From positions 827,453,501 through 827,517,500 of the forward strand of contig NC_056750.1 of NCBI RefSeq assembly GCF_019279795.1: 64,000 nucleotides of DNA. The letters are read 5' to 3'. Of the stretch, positions 10,317 through 22,639 are shown in pieces. The position numbers and the translations under genes are program-made. The stretch's first letter is position 1. Each line of letters opens with the position of its first letter. Source of the DNA: Protopterus annectens (Eukaryota; Chordata; Ceratodontiformes; Protopteridae). The notes below the pieces were generated by a model, which was not told the DNA's origin, did no database searches, and saw only the letters and a program-made list of their open reading frames with translations.

Positions 10317-13300
10317 AAAGAGGGCGATCATTTTGATAGTTTTATTCATAAGTTTGAAAGGGTTTGTAAACAGTATAATGCTGACCAAGGGCTCTAGGTA
10401 CAGTTCCTAACCCGCATACTCCATGGTAAAGCTGTAACTGCTATTTCTAAATTGTCTGATACTGAGCACTTAAATTATAATACTGTTAAAAATTGTTTAT
10501 TAGAGTGTTTTAAGTTAACACCTGAAGAGGTTTCATGAGCACAGATGCAAGGTGGATGAAAGTGTGTGTGAATATATTGCTAAGTTAAGCACTATTTTCA
10601 TAGATGGGTGAGTGAGAGTCAGGTCACCACTTTTGGAAGGCTGACAGACCTTTTGGTGAGGGAACAAGCCCTTAGCACTTTGTCTGAGGACATGAGAATC
10701 TGTTTAGCTGATAGACAATGTAACACATCAGATGAGATGAGGAAAAAATGAGACCTATACCTAGCAAGCAGTGCATCACTGCACAGGAAAGGGACACCCA
10801 GTGCTGCACATGGGTCTAGGGGAATCCATGTTGGACAGTCTAGACCACCCAAACAGACTCCACCAGTAGCAGGGGAAGCCACTAGTTCAGGTACACGGCC
10901 AGGACTAAGGGTTAAATGTTTTAAATGCAACCAGTGGGGCCATGTAGCACATTGATGTCCTCAGATGCAAGGTAGGGAACAAAAGGTGGGAGATCCAGCA
11001 AGTGGGAATGACAGAATGCCAGCAGTATGTTGTCTGGAGACAACAACGGTACCAAACTACCACAAGAGATTAGATCCTATCTTAGTAAATAGGAAACAGG
11101 CCACTGCTAAGAGAGACACAGCCTCTGACGTGACCATTGTGAAGCCTGCAGTGGTTAAAGAAGATCACTTTCTGCTTGTGCAGTCTACTCCAGTCAGAGA
11201 TTTAGGAGGGACCCCATTCCAAATACCTTTGACTAGGGCTCACCTTGACTGGGAGGGTGGAAAAGGAAGCAAGCAGGTAGGTGTGTTTGAGGATATCCCT
11301 GCAGATGTCCTGATAGGGAATGATTTTGATATTGCAGTACCTTGTGTGCATGCAATTACATGCAGTCCAGCTTGGAGACAACCATGTGGGTCTGATAGCC
11401 TGGGGGGACCCAGACTGATAGCACACTTGAAGCCAGGACTGGTGAGGTGGTTACTTCAGGGAGGGAGCTACTCTGTAGCAGTGAGACTGAAGGTGAGCCA
11501 CAGTTGCTTGTGGGTACTGATGTTCTCTTGGACAGAGTGACTACAAGGGCAGAGGTGAGTAGTAGTACCCAGGCTGACAGCGAGGCACTGTTATCAGACG
11601 ATGCCAGACTTCCTGTGGAAGGGGAGCTGTGATGGGTTACAAAAAGAATTGAGACAGGCTTAGCTCTCAGACCATACATTTCAAGGTCTGATGGAGGTAG
11701 CCAGTGAGGCACCTGATTGTCAAGGAAAAGGGGAATCTGTATACTGGGACAAAGGGTTACTCTATAGAGAGTAGATGCCTGAGGGAGGGCTAGAGGGTGA
11801 GAGAATACAGCAGTCGGCAGTACTCAGAGCTTACCATCTGGCACTTCTAAACATAGCCCATGACATTCTCTTTGCTGGTCATGTGGCCATAAAGCATACA
11901 AAGAGATGTATTATGCATAACTTTTATTGCCCTGGGATTTCCAGAGATGTAATAGGGTACTGCAGGACCTGTGAGCAGTGCAAAAAGGTATGCAAGACAG
12001 GAGACAAGGTGAAAGCTTCTTTGATTCCTTTGTCTGTGATTGAAGAGCCATTTCAGGGGCTAGCTATGGATATTGTGGGGCCTCTGAGTACCCCAAGTTC
12101 CACAGGGAAGATGTATATCATAATCATAGTAGATTATGCTACCAGATACCAGATACCTTGAGGTGGTGGCTCTGTCCTCCACTGAAGCAGAAAAGGTGGC
12201 AAATGCTTTGTTACAGATTTTCAGCAGGGTAGGTTTCCCAAGAAAAATACTGACAGTGGTGCCAATTTCATGTCAGACCTTCTGGCTTGTCTGTGAAAGC
12301 ACTGTGTGGGTGAAGCACCTAAAGACCACCCCCTAACATTCCCAGACTAATAGTCTGGTTGTGAGGTTAAACTCCACACTAAACACCATGCTGCAGGCAT
12401 TTTCAGACTAGTTCAAGAGGGAGTGGGAAAAACATTTGCCTCATCTGTCGTTTGGTTATAGGGAGATGCACCAGCAATCCACAGGTTTTCCACCTTTGAG
12501 TTACTGTATGGGCATAGGGTGAGAGGACCTCTAGATTTGATTTGTTGTGAGTGGGAGGGTGAGTGTGAATCCCACAAGCAGTCTGTTGTGGTATATGTCC
12601 TAAACCTCAAGACAAGGGTCAGGGAGCTCATGGGCTTGGCCCAGGGGAATCTGGTAGAAGCCCAACAGCAGAAAAAGGTCTGGTATGACAGAAATGCTCA
12701 AGCTAGAGAGTATGCTGTGGAGCAGCAGGCTATGGCTATCATTCCTGTCACACACAACAAGCTGCAGGCAGTCAGGAATGGACCCTTCAAAGTGTTAAGG
12801 AAGGTCAGTGATGTTAACTACATAGTAGAACTGCTAGGCAGGAGGCAGGGGCACAAACTGTATCATGCTCACATGATATGGGAGGCCCTTGTGCTGAGCA
12901 TTTGCAGTGGATTGCAGGAGGAGTCTGAGGGGGATCTGGTGACTAATCTCCTCAGTGAGGCTCACACTGGCACCTCAATGGAAGGGGTAGCAATGTCCCA
13001 GCAGCTATCCTCTACCCAGGTTCAAGAAATCCAAGCAGTGTTACAGGAATTTGGGGCATATTCACTGAAAAACCAAGGTGCACTCACGTGGTGCAGCACC
13101 ATGTGGACAGAGGACTTCAGAGGCCAGTTAAGCAGACCCCTTATAGGGTGCCTGAGAGAGTCAAACAGACTCTGAGGGAGGAGATATAGGAAATGTTGGA
13201 ACTAGAGGAAATCCAGGAGTGCAGCAGTCCCTGTGCCTCCCCAGTGGTGCTGGTACCATAGAAAGATGGCAGCACCAGATTCTTTGTGAAATACAGGAAA

Positions 13301-13960
13301 TTAAATAGTCTCAACGAGTCAGATGCTTACCCCATGCCTAGGACAGATGAAGCTATAAAGCCACTGGATGGGGCTAAGTATCTTACCACTATTGATCTTA
13401 GAAAGGGTTACTGGCAGGTGCCCTTGACCTCAAAGCTAGAGAGAGGTCAAACTTTGTGACTCCTGTTGGCTTGTATGAGTTCACAAAGTTGCCCTTTGGG
13501 ATAAAGAAAGCTCCAGTGACTTTCCAGAGGATGGTAGATTGTGTCCTGGCAGGAGAAGGAGATTTCACCCTTGCTTACCTGGATGATATTGCCATAAAGA
13601 GCCATTCCTGGCAAGAGCACCTTCAGCATGTCAGGGAGGTGTTGGGCAAACTACAAAGGGCAGGGTTGACCATTAAGCCCATTAAATGTCAGGGGGGTAT
13701 GGCAGAGATCTCCTACCTGGGACACAAAGTGGGGAGTGGTAAGATCAGGCCAGAACCTGCCAAAGTGGAAGCCATTCAGGCACGGCTTGCACCTGTTACC
13801 AGAAAGCAGGTGAGGTCATTCCTAGGGACAGCATAGTACTACAGGAAGTTTGTCCCCAATTATAGTGCCATAGCTGCTCCCCCTCACAGACATGACAAGG
13901 CAAAACAGGCCAGATAAGGTAGTGTGGACCCCAGCATGTGAATCCAAAAGATGGAAAACA
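10317..13960 (+). mobile_element. Gmr1-like Ty3/gypsy LTR element 1, fossil internal region
   Basis: This is a fossil of the Gmr1 branch of Ty3/gypsy. The parts, in order, are as follows. A gag-like region spans 10317-10960, with a SCAN-like segment near 10630-10770 and a zinc knuckle near 10915-10960. An aspartic-protease-like region spans about 11080-11340. An integrase spans about 11790-12900, with an HHCC zinc region and a DIVGPL core. The reverse transcriptase spans about 13020-13960. Integrase before reverse transcriptase is the diagnostic Gmr1 order and the reverse of other gypsy elements. No LTRs are seen and the RNase H is absent. It is clearly broken, with more than ten disruptions, and old. 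Confidence 0.85.
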
Positions 13961-13996
13961 GGGATATGGCACAGTTATCATCACTTGCACAGGGTG

Positions 13997-13998
<2 letters not shown>

Positions 13999-14031
<33 letters not shown>

Positions 14032-14041
14032 GGGGGGGGGG
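13999..14041. repeat. (GT)16 microsatellite followed by a G-run
   Basis: Sixteen GT units run from 13999 to 14030, followed by ten Gs at 14032-14041. It lies at the boundary between the gypsy fossil and the Harbinger-related segment. Confidence 0.95.
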
Positions 14042-14099
14042 CAGTAAGCCTAACCTGACACAAAAGGTTGGTGATTGTGTGTTAGTAAGATGGAGAGGA

Positions 14100-16110
14100 A
14101 GGCAGACATTGGGATAAAACTACAAATGGTCATTCAGACAAATGAGTAACTGTTGTGTGCGTCTGTAGAGGACCTCCAGGTGAAGTTGGTCTGTGAGTGT
14201 CTGCATGAACACAGCCAAGCTCTGTGCTAGCTCTATGTCTTGGTATGTCAGACAGGTGTAAGCCATGCATGGTAGAGGTAGCAGTTCATCGTTGTTGCCC
14301 CTCACCACAAGAAGCGGCTCTGCCAGGAGTTGCACTGGCAGCTCCACACCCAAGGTCAGATGCAGTGCTGCTACCTAAACATGACCGATGTTAGCTGGAT
14401 GAGCTCCTTTTGCAGGGACACATAGGACCAGGATCCCAGAGCCTACCACATCTGGGTGTGGACAGCACACTCATTGATGAAGCAGGGAAATACTGCCACT
14501 ATGGGAGCATGATCGGGCAAAGCCACGTTTTTTTCTGACAGCAGATGCTGTGGCTGATTTACACTCATGAGGGTGCCATTCCCCTCCCAGCAGACGTTCC
14601 ATCACAGGCAATGTTCATTTCATAACAGACACCCCTCGGTCCATCACAGACACCCCTCATTCCAACGTGTTATTCATCCGATCCAGTGAATGGCAATATG
14701 GTGGAGGCAGTCATGCATGTCAGACTGTGCCACAGCCACAACCCTGAGCATTTGTCTGGAGCACCTATGAGAACATGCCTGTGCCTCCATGATGGCCCTA
14801 AACATATGTTAAGTGGTACGGGAAGTGACACCAACACCAGGAGAAGGAGGGACAGCAGTCCCCCTCTGAGCACCCCATCAATCCTCCTTTGTGGCACCTC
14901 ACCCAGACTTTGGCTATAGCCAGACTCAACAGGCACTGAAGGGGCAGTAGCCACACTTCCCTGATAAATGTCTTCGCTCTCCACCTGTCCAATATCTGTG
15001 GGATCAGTGGACTGAGTAGATGTAGGCCTACTAGCTGTGTCCAGTGGAAATGCAGGGGGTGGCTGTATATCATCCTCTGTGTCATATTCATCCTCTACAC
15101 CCCCGACTGTGCCTCAGTTTGGCCAGCATCATCATCATCAGAGTTTGCGATACAATGACATAAAGTGGCACAGGGCCCACACTCCCACTGTCATGATCAC
15201 CTGTGATAAAAAGCAAGAAACAATATAATACATTAATGCCTGCAATACTATAGTGCAATATATGCTAATAAACTAACAGTGCTCCCACTATTACAGACAG
15301 TAGAACAATGTACACAACAGGCCTGAGATCAAAATCACACACTACAATATTTTGTTAAATTGCTCAGCAGTACTGACATACAAATATTTGGCTTACCATC
15401 TGCAGACAATATACTGTGCTGTAATCCAGATGGTCCTGGAAGAAGTTAAACAAGAGGTAAGGGTAACATCATCACAATTAAAAGTAACACGGGGTAATAC
15501 ATTTACCCCTTTATATGTGCATTAAGCCTAATATCATTGAGAACGAGGCTGTCAACTCCAACCTAAGCTTATAACTGTAGCAATCTTCAGCTCCCCCCTT
15601 AAAAAATACATGTGACACAGAATTAATTTATTCATTTCAGTTGTTTTCCTATACAACAGTATTCAACTGTTCAGATAACAAAACCTACTTGGAAGCTCCT
15701 CCTGGGATGTGCTTGTCTCAGAAGGTGCTGCACCCACATCCAGTCCATGCTGTCCTGCACTCTCCTGGGAGCTGTCTGCATCTCTGATATTGGCCAGGAA
15801 CTGTTCATTGGGAGTAAGTGGGGGTTCCATAGCAGGCCCTCCCCCTGGTAGCTATTTGTTCATGGCCCACTGCAACTGCTCACCTGCGTAAAGTAGTGAT
15901 CATGTCAGTGGCTCTGTGGCACATCTGTTCATGTGTTCTGCTGTGGCCATGTAATGGATTCACATTTAAGACAAGTTGCTGCCATATTTGCATCCAGTGT
16001 GCCATATCTCCCTGCCCCTTTCCAGGAGAAAAGTGCCATGTTGCCAAAACCCATCCACAATTATTTGACTTTCCCCATCAGTGAAGGGGGGGTCTACATG
16101 GATTGACACA
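14100..16110 (-). pseudogene. PIF/Harbinger Myb-like accessory gene, decayed
   Basis: Vertebrate Harbinger elements carry a second gene for a Myb/SANT-like DNA-binding protein that helps the transposase enter the nucleus and bind DNA. On the minus strand the region near 15700-15850 reads GGGPAMEPPLTPNEQF, the Pro-rich segment typical of these proteins. An acidic stretch (EYDTEDDIQPPPAFP) follows near 15050-15090, and a Ser/Pro-rich tail lies near 14880-15000. Possible exon breaks and several stops and frame changes interrupt it, so it is a pseudogene. It points away from the transposase gene at 17235, the divergent layout expected of the family. Assignment rests on motif style rather than an alignment. 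Confidence 0.5.
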
Positions 16111-16299
16111 CCTGAGTGGCATACTTGTAGGTGTCCTAAAAGACATCAGAAGTATAATTCATATCACTACAATATAACTGTTTCCAGATAAAATAGAAAA
16201 GGTAGCCAGTCAGTATAACCCACTGGTGAAACACAAAACAGTTTACAGATGTGAAATACTGACAACAGGCAAGATGCAAAAACAAGGGGAGTAACAAGA

Positions 16300-16400
16300 T
16301 CAACATATCCTTGTTTGTACCATAATAGTAACTCACCTTTGCCCTACCCCACAAAAGAGCAGTCCATTCTTGCTTGTGCCATAACAGTAACTCATCTTTG
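16300..16400. repeat. Short tandem repeats around GTGCCATAACAGTAACTC
   Basis: Units containing TTGTTTGTGCCATAACAGTAACTCACCTTTG-like text recur about twice here and four to five times at 21040-21270. The shared unit suggests both regions derive from the same Harbinger-related repeat family. Confidence 0.6.
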
Positions 16401-16428
16401 CTCCCCTTTTTCCACAAACAGGCAAATG

Positions 16429-16735
16429 AAATGCTAAAAGTGCTATCCAAGGGCCTGTCCCTGAAACATTTACACATATTTATCACACAGCCTCCACAAA
16501 AGAATGGGCAAATGATCCATTTTGTTAACAAAACTTCTCTGAAATGCTAAAAGTGCTATTAAAGGACCTATCCCTGAAACATGTTACCTATTTATCACAT
16601 AGCCCCACACAAAATAACAGGCAAATGACCCATTATGCTAACAAAATATCTTTAAACGCTGAAAGTGCTACCAAAGGACCTGTCCCTGAAACATTTGTAC
16701 ATATTTATCACACAGCATTCCATTTTCATGTATTG
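16429..16735. repeat. About 112-bp tandem repeat, 2.6 copies
   Basis: Units begin at 16429, 16542 and 16653 with AAATGCTAAAAG or a close variant, and share a CCTGTCCCTGAAACAT core and a TATTTATCACA block. Copies are clearly diverged. They lie between the two divergent Harbinger genes, where a promoter or terminal region might be expected. Confidence 0.8.
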
Positions 16736-17234
16736 TCAATCTTGTGTACCTCTGAAATGGCCTGACTAGCATGCCCATGTCATCAGTACACAATGCATAC
16801 AGATAAAAGTGTAAAAACATCTGCTTTACATTATTCTTAAATACATCCCAGCATATGCAGTACATAGGTGACAAAATGGAAGCATACCTGCTGAAGTTCA
16901 GTACTCCTCTGTACAGAAATATCCTCAAGAAAAAGCATTTTTTGCAGCCTTCCAAACATATACAACTCTCCTCACCATCAGTTTGTTTAGCCTGATAGTT
17001 ACACATTTGTCTTTTTATAATGGTGTGGATTATTAAAGGATTGCATCTGTCTTTGTCTGTGTTTCATAGGTGCTAATTACAGGATAAACAGCTGAACCAC
17101 ATGCTTATCAACCAATCCAACATGGTGGAGCTATTCAACAGGCTATAAAGCATCCATGTAGACTCCATGCTGTTTTTTTCTGCAGATGTCAAAAAACTTT
17201 TGGAGTACAGACATGGAAAGTCTAAACAGACAGA

Positions 17235-18260
17235 ATGTTAGGGGCTTCTGCTGCTTTAATCCATTTGTATATGCAAGAGGCTGAAGCCAATGCTGCTGCT
17301 GCTGCCAATAGGCCCAGGCAGAGAAGGAGAAGAGTTTTCAGGCCACATTTAACTTACTACAACCTACATTATGTGGAAATTGTAAAGCACTACAGGGTGG
17401 ACAGGGACACACTGCAGGAACTCTGTGACCTCTGCCACCCTCAACTCAAAGCCACAGCTAACTGAGGGAAACCCATCCCAGTGGAAACTAATGTTTGTGT
17501 AGCCCTTAGAATCTTAGCTACCTTTCAGAGACCAACAGGGGACATGCTGGGTGTATCATAGGCATCAGCATCCAGGATCCTCCATCAATTCCTGGATGCT
17601 ATGCTCCAACATGACAGTGAGCATATATATTTTCCCTGTAGCTCTGAGGAGATGGGCAGAAATATGCAACAACTATACCAGGTAGCGCATTACCCTGAAG
17701 TACTGGGTGCTATAGACTGCACTCATGTAGATATTAAGGAACCACTTGGGGAACAGGGTAGGCTCTACATTAACAAAAAGGGCTACCACTCTATCAACTG
17801 GAAAGTCATGTGTAATGTCAAGGGAATCATCTTGAACGTGTGTGCTGGCAACCCTGGCCGTTACCATGACTCACACATCTGGCACACCTCTGAACTGTAT
17901 CAGATGTTTGCTAGGGGAGATATCCCACAGGTTAATTTACTGCGGGATGCAGGCTATGCACTAGAACAATGGCTGATGACACCAATCACAAATGCACACC
18001 CACCCACAGAAGAACGCCATAATGCGGCGCATGGTCAAACCAGAAATGTCATAGAGCATGCATTTGGACTGCTGAAGTCATGGTTCCAGTGCCAAAATAC
18101 ACCTGGAGGAGCCCTGCAATGGACACATACAGAAATCTTCACAGTATGTTCCATGCTACACAATATAATCCTGAGGAAACAGCTGCAGCAGGATCAGCAA
18201 GGGGAAGAGGCACATATCTCACTACCAATGCCATGGTCACCACAGTCACAGGCAAATTAA
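17235..18260 (+). pseudogene. PIF/Harbinger DDE transposase (HARBI1-like), two in-frame stops
   Basis: Harbinger transposases cut and rejoin DNA using a DDE active site. One frame runs from an ATG at 17235 to a TAA at 18258-18260, about 340 codons and close to the family length. It has an N-terminal basic and helix-turn-helix-like region (RRRRVFRPHLTYYNL, then a YRVDRDTLQELCDL helix). The DDE_Tnp_4 core starts with GAIDCTHVDI (first Asp, near 17710). Then comes NPGRYHDSHIW (second Asp, near 17865), and RNVIEHAFGLLKSWF (Glu, near 18050). The frame is broken only by TGA at 17463-17465 and TAG at 17559-17561. The latter looks like a CAG change in GVSQASASRI. Light damage suggests fairly recent loss. 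Confidence 0.9.
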
Positions 18261-18426
18261 GAGTAAGAGGGGAACCACCAGCTGCTGTAGGTGTAGGCAG
18301 AGATAGATGTGCTCAGTGTGCCCTTGCATTGGCTATGAGACAATGCATAGCACTCTCACTCACCACCTACTGGCCTAAAACCTTCCTCCTACTCACATAC
18401 ATATATTAACATTGATGCCAGGCAAC

Positions 18427-18700
18427 TCACACAAACTTTACACCCCCATGTATTGGCTGTGTACTGCTGGAGTCAGATAGAGTCAGCTCTGAAGTATCAC
18501 TGTGGCAACTGCTGCATTTACAAGGTAAGTCCTGAACCTGGAGTTTATTGTTTAATAATATTATGGCATATCCTTGTATTGCATCACTTGGTACAATAAG
18601 CAAGTAAAAGATGGGAGATTTGTACAAAAACTATCTTAACATGTGACAGCATAAACTTATTTGACTTATATGTGCCCATTAGTGAGTAGTATTTATTATT
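18427..18700. other. Unclassified spacer after the Harbinger transposase
   Basis: No gene or clear repeat is seen. The right terminal inverted repeat of the Harbinger element may lie here, but I could not identify a matching left end. Confidence 0.4.
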
Positions 18701-18703
18701 TTT

Positions 18704-18925
18704 TTATTTGACATTTGTTTACTGGGAAGGTCTGACTGGGTCAGAAAGAACCCATTTTCAATGAAGGCCCAGAAAGAAAAGCTCCAGTTACATACCAACA
18801 TGTACAAACTTTATGCAGGTAACAAGTACATACAGAGATGCAAAAAATAAAACTTTATACAGATAGCAATAAATTACTTGAGTTACAAGTAAGCAGGTAC
18901 ATTGATATGACAGGAGGAAGAAAAT
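18704..18925 (-). mobile_element. L2-like LINE 3' end, second copy
   Basis: On the minus strand it ends in the same tail as the copy at 4917: TTTATTTGACATTTGTTTAC, then GGGAA, CAACTGG-like bases and AAGGCCCAGAAAGAAAAGCTCC. Only 3' untranslated sequence is present, so this is a severely 5'-truncated copy. It abuts the CR1 copy to its right. Confidence 0.65.
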
Positions 18926-18929
18926 CATG

Positions 18930-20840
18930 GCAAAAATTAGAAGGTGCAGCACCCAGCAGGATAAAAGCACTCTCATCAAACTAAACAAACAGCTCAGAGG
19001 ACAAATAAAGTCTACCAAAGCCAAATTTGAGGTAAGTCATTGTAAATAGAGCCACCTATACTGAGCCAGAAGATATGGCAAACCTCCTGGCTGATCCATT
19101 CTCCCCTTTAACCTTCCGTCTGGAAATATCATCAAATATAACTCCCTCTACTATCATTAGGGAACAGGTCCTTAATGCTTTCTCTCTAGGATCGAGAACA
19201 TCTGTATCAATGGGCTCAGACAATACCCCAGGATGCCTTCTAAATAGCATGAAACATGACCTATCAGGGCCACTGGAATTACTATTTAACTGTAGCATCC
19301 AAACAGGCTTCATGCCTTATGAATGGAGAAAGGCAACAGTTATCGCTCTGCACAAAGCTGGGCCATCTACAGACCCTAGAAACTACAGACCCGTAAGTTT
19401 CATTAGTCTTATATGTAAAGCCATGGAAAGAATTATCATGGAGATGATCAACAGAGATATAGTAAGCCTCCAGTCACTGGACCCAACCCAATTTGGTTTT
19501 GTCAAGGGCAGATCATGCCTACTGAACCTGGTGGACTTCTTCAAGAAGGTCTCCAAAGCAATGGATGAGAGCAAAGTAATTGACACTGCCTACCTTGACC
19601 TGGCCAAGGTATTTGACACAATACCTCACTCAGGTATTGTTGATAAACTCAAGAGGTTAGGTACAAACCCGTATGTCACCTGGTGGATAGCCAACTAGCT
19701 CACATACAGGACTCAGGAAGTTAGAACTGGGGAGTCCACCTCTACAAAGAGTCCACTCTCAAGTGGAGTCCCTCAGGGATCAGTCCTTGGACCGCTCCTT
19801 TTTGGCATTTAGTTCCCAGAAGTCAAGGCCAATGTCAGTGGTCTTTGGCTGACTAAATTTGCAGATGATTGCAAATTAGGAGCTGTCATTGAATCTCACA
19901 CTAACACAAATGTTCCCCAAGAGGGGCTGACAAAGACAACAACTGGTGTCAGAGCCATAGACTAAAATTAAATGCCAAGAAATGCATAATAGTATCCTTT
20001 GGGAAGTCATCCATAGCTATCATATTGACAATACACCCCTTAGAGTTGACCCAATAGTCAGGGGCTTAGGGGCACACATAAATAGTAATCTAGCCTTTGA
20101 TCATCATGTGTTTACAGTGGTGAGGAAATAATTCTATATTGTGCAACTTATAAACAAAGGTATGGCATCTAAGTCCAAGGAAGTCATCGTTTCACTGTAT
20201 TCGGCATTCGTCAGCCCTTTCATTGAGTACAATGCCCCCATTGGTATGTACCTAACTAGGCATATCCAACAATGGAAATGTCCACAGAGGTTCCTCATTA
20301 AAAGAATACAGGGAATAAGTTATATGTCCTATGCAGACCTCCACAAGGCCCTATCTCTGTATTCTGTCTCCTACAGGCTTTTGAGGGGATATTTATGTCT
20401 GGCATAGAGGGCATTGTCAGATCCCAGTCTGATGGACCTCATGCATATCCGCAAAACAAACAGCACTAGAATTACCCATTCTAAAGACTTAAACCTTGCC
20501 TGTGATATAAATAGGACCTGCTGGAAAGATACGTATATATCCAAGAGACTCCCCAATCTATGGAACAGATTCCACATCCATGTGAAGAAGAGTTCCTCCC
20601 TAACCCAATTCAAGTATAACTTGGACAATTGGATGGGAAATCAGAAATCCATCCCTAGTTTGTCCTCTATGTCTCTAATGGACAGAAGTAGCTTGTACAT
20701 GGTTCATCTCCCAGGCCCATGCTTACACTTATCAAGGGTATCAGAACTTGTCAGACATTTAGGATGCATGGCTATGCTTAAAAAGGCCTTTGTGGTCATT
20801 AGCCTAGTAAATACCTATGAAACTATGAAGATTCAGACTG
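18930..20840 (+). mobile_element. CR1-like LINE copy 3 (RT domain to 3' end)
   Basis: This is the best CR1 copy in the window. It begins in the linker before the RT (KLNKQLRGQIKSTKAKFE near 18985-19030). The main open block, 19075-19698, has WRKATVIALHKAG, NYRPVSFISLICKAMERI, GFVKGRSCLLNLVDFF and AKVFDTIPH. Later frames give SGVPQGSVLGPLLF (near 19755-19795) and the catalytic FADD box near 19860. A C-terminal SxRxTHSKDLNL segment lies near 20460-20500, and the 3' end carries GCCTAGTAAATACCTATGAAACTATGA near 20805-20840. Stops at about 19696 and 19811 and later frame changes make it inactive. The endonuclease is missing through 5' truncation. Confidence 0.88.
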
Positions 20841-20889
20841 CAATACCTCTCAAAAGTACTGATGATCACTACATGCCCTCAGTTTAGCA

Positions 20890-22330
20890 CCATACATTTG
20901 TATTGGAAAATCATTAAGAAAGAAGTTAGAAAGTAAAGATACACATTGCAGTTTCTGACTTCACAACCCTCACAAGATAAAACAGCAGGCATAATGCAAA
21001 ACAGGGAGAGTAACAAGAGCAAGATATCTTAATTGTGAATAGCCGTAACTTACCTTTCCCCCCAAAACCAATCCATTCTTGTTTGTGCCATAACAGCAAC
21101 TTACCTTTATTCACCTTAAAAGAACAGTCTATGCTTGTTTGTGCCATAACAGTAACTCAGCTTTGTTTGCCTCCTCAGAAGAACAATGTACCCTTGTATG
21201 TGCCATAACAGTAACTCACCTTTACCACCCCAAAAAAGAACATTATATTGTTGTTTGTGCCATCCAACCGACCCGATAACTGATTAATGACCAAGAAACA
21301 CAGAAGGGTAAGACAGAGCTGGATATTTGCAAGCAGTAATCATTACAGGTTGTGTGATCACTAAGTGCACTACATCCAAATATAATAAATTTAATAAATG
21401 TATAAATAATTTAATTTATGGTTTGATATCAGTGAACATTCTGTTGCAGTTGATTGTGTGAAGATTGACTTCAGTTCTTTGCTGCAAAGGTGCTTGTGTG
21501 ACAAAGAGGGATAAGACACCCATCCTTTTTTCTGAAGGTGCATTGGAGTAAGAGATGAAATACAGACCTACGTAGAAATATCTCATGTGTAATAACATTT
21601 TCTACTGTATATGTCATAGATTGCCTTTCCTCATTTAAGCCAAAAATAGAAATCAGATACATTCAATTAATGCTATTGCCTGTGGCAGCAGGTCTAAGTG
21701 TAGAGGTGGAATACAGATGGCCCTTAGTTCTAGTACCACGTGTGTAACTTTTGTTTTACTGTTGTGACACTGCAGTTTATAGCAATGAACTAAAACATGA
21801 ACAGCTGTTATTTCAACTCTCTTGTGGCATCAGGTGTTAGTGTAGGACTGTCAAGCACATGGTCCTGGGTTCAAATACAGCATATTCCATTCACTTTTAC
21901 TGTTGTTCCACTTTCCATTATAGTCACTCTCACTTATAACACTTGACATAGTGTAGCTGATATTAATTATATGTATGAGGGCTGAGACACAAATATTGTG
22001 TCAGTTATTTGTTTATTTATTTATCTATGTATTATCACATTTATTATCAAATGTATGACTGTGGGTATACTGTGTACTATATGCTATTAAATATATTCCT
22101 GCATTCTGGACTGCTATGACCTTCACATTTGTCAAACACACATACACAGCTGCCTGTACATCAAATAACCTTGAAATTGTATTGCTTGCCACTGTTGGGC
22201 AGCACTTAACATTGTGCACAGCATTTGCACAATGGTGCACAGTGTACAACAATTTCAAAAAGTGTGCACAATCTTAGTAAATGCAATAACTGGAATTGGC
22301 AGGAAACCATCATTCTCCATTGCTCTTGAC
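20890..22330. other. Harbinger-related repeat region, mostly unclassified
   Basis: The part at 21040-21270 is a tandem run of GTGCCATAACAGTAACTC-type units also present at 16300-16400. The rest is AT-rich with short chance frames only and shows no gene. The shared repeat and the Myb-like frame just downstream suggest the remains of a second Harbinger-type element. Confidence 0.45.
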
Positions 22331-22332
22331 CC

Positions 22333-22638
22333 ATGATAGACATAGCAGGCATTCGTGGAGAGGGTACGGAATTTAGGGCTCAGAGATGGGGTGTACAGGA
22401 GTCCAAGATTTTTGCTGGACTCCTAGTGAAACATGACAGTGCCAGGTTGCTGCAGGGGGACTATTCTAGGTCCCAGTATAAGTCAGAGACTTGGAATAGT
22501 TTTGCCCAGTCTGTGAGCAGTGCCACCAGTATTACCCGCACTGGTGAAAAATGTAGACATCACTACAATGACCTCCAGAGGAGGAAGAGGGGTACCCTTG
22601 ATGCTTGGCTTGCTCATTTTAAAGTGGAGGTGCTGTAG
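22333..22638 (+). CDS. Myb/SANT-like DNA-binding domain fragment (Harbinger-type)
   Basis: A 101-codon frame reads as a Myb/SANT-like domain of the kind found in Harbinger accessory proteins. It has an RWGVQES tryptophan helix, a hydrophobic FAGLLVKHDSARLL helix, an SETWNSFAQSV second tryptophan helix and a TRTGEKCRHHYNDLQRRKRG recognition-like helix rich in basic residues. The expected spacing of aromatic residues is kept. It stops at 22638 soon after the domain, so the Pro-rich and C-terminal parts of the usual protein are absent. It is probably a transposon remnant. A domesticated or host trihelix-like gene exon is a less likely alternative. Confidence 0.55.
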   Translation: MIDIAGIRGEGTEFRAQRWGVQESKIFAGLLVKHDSARLLQGDYSRSQYKSETWNSFAQSVSSATSITRTGEKCRHHYNDLQRRKRGTLDAWLAHFKVEVL

Positions 22639-22639
22639 A

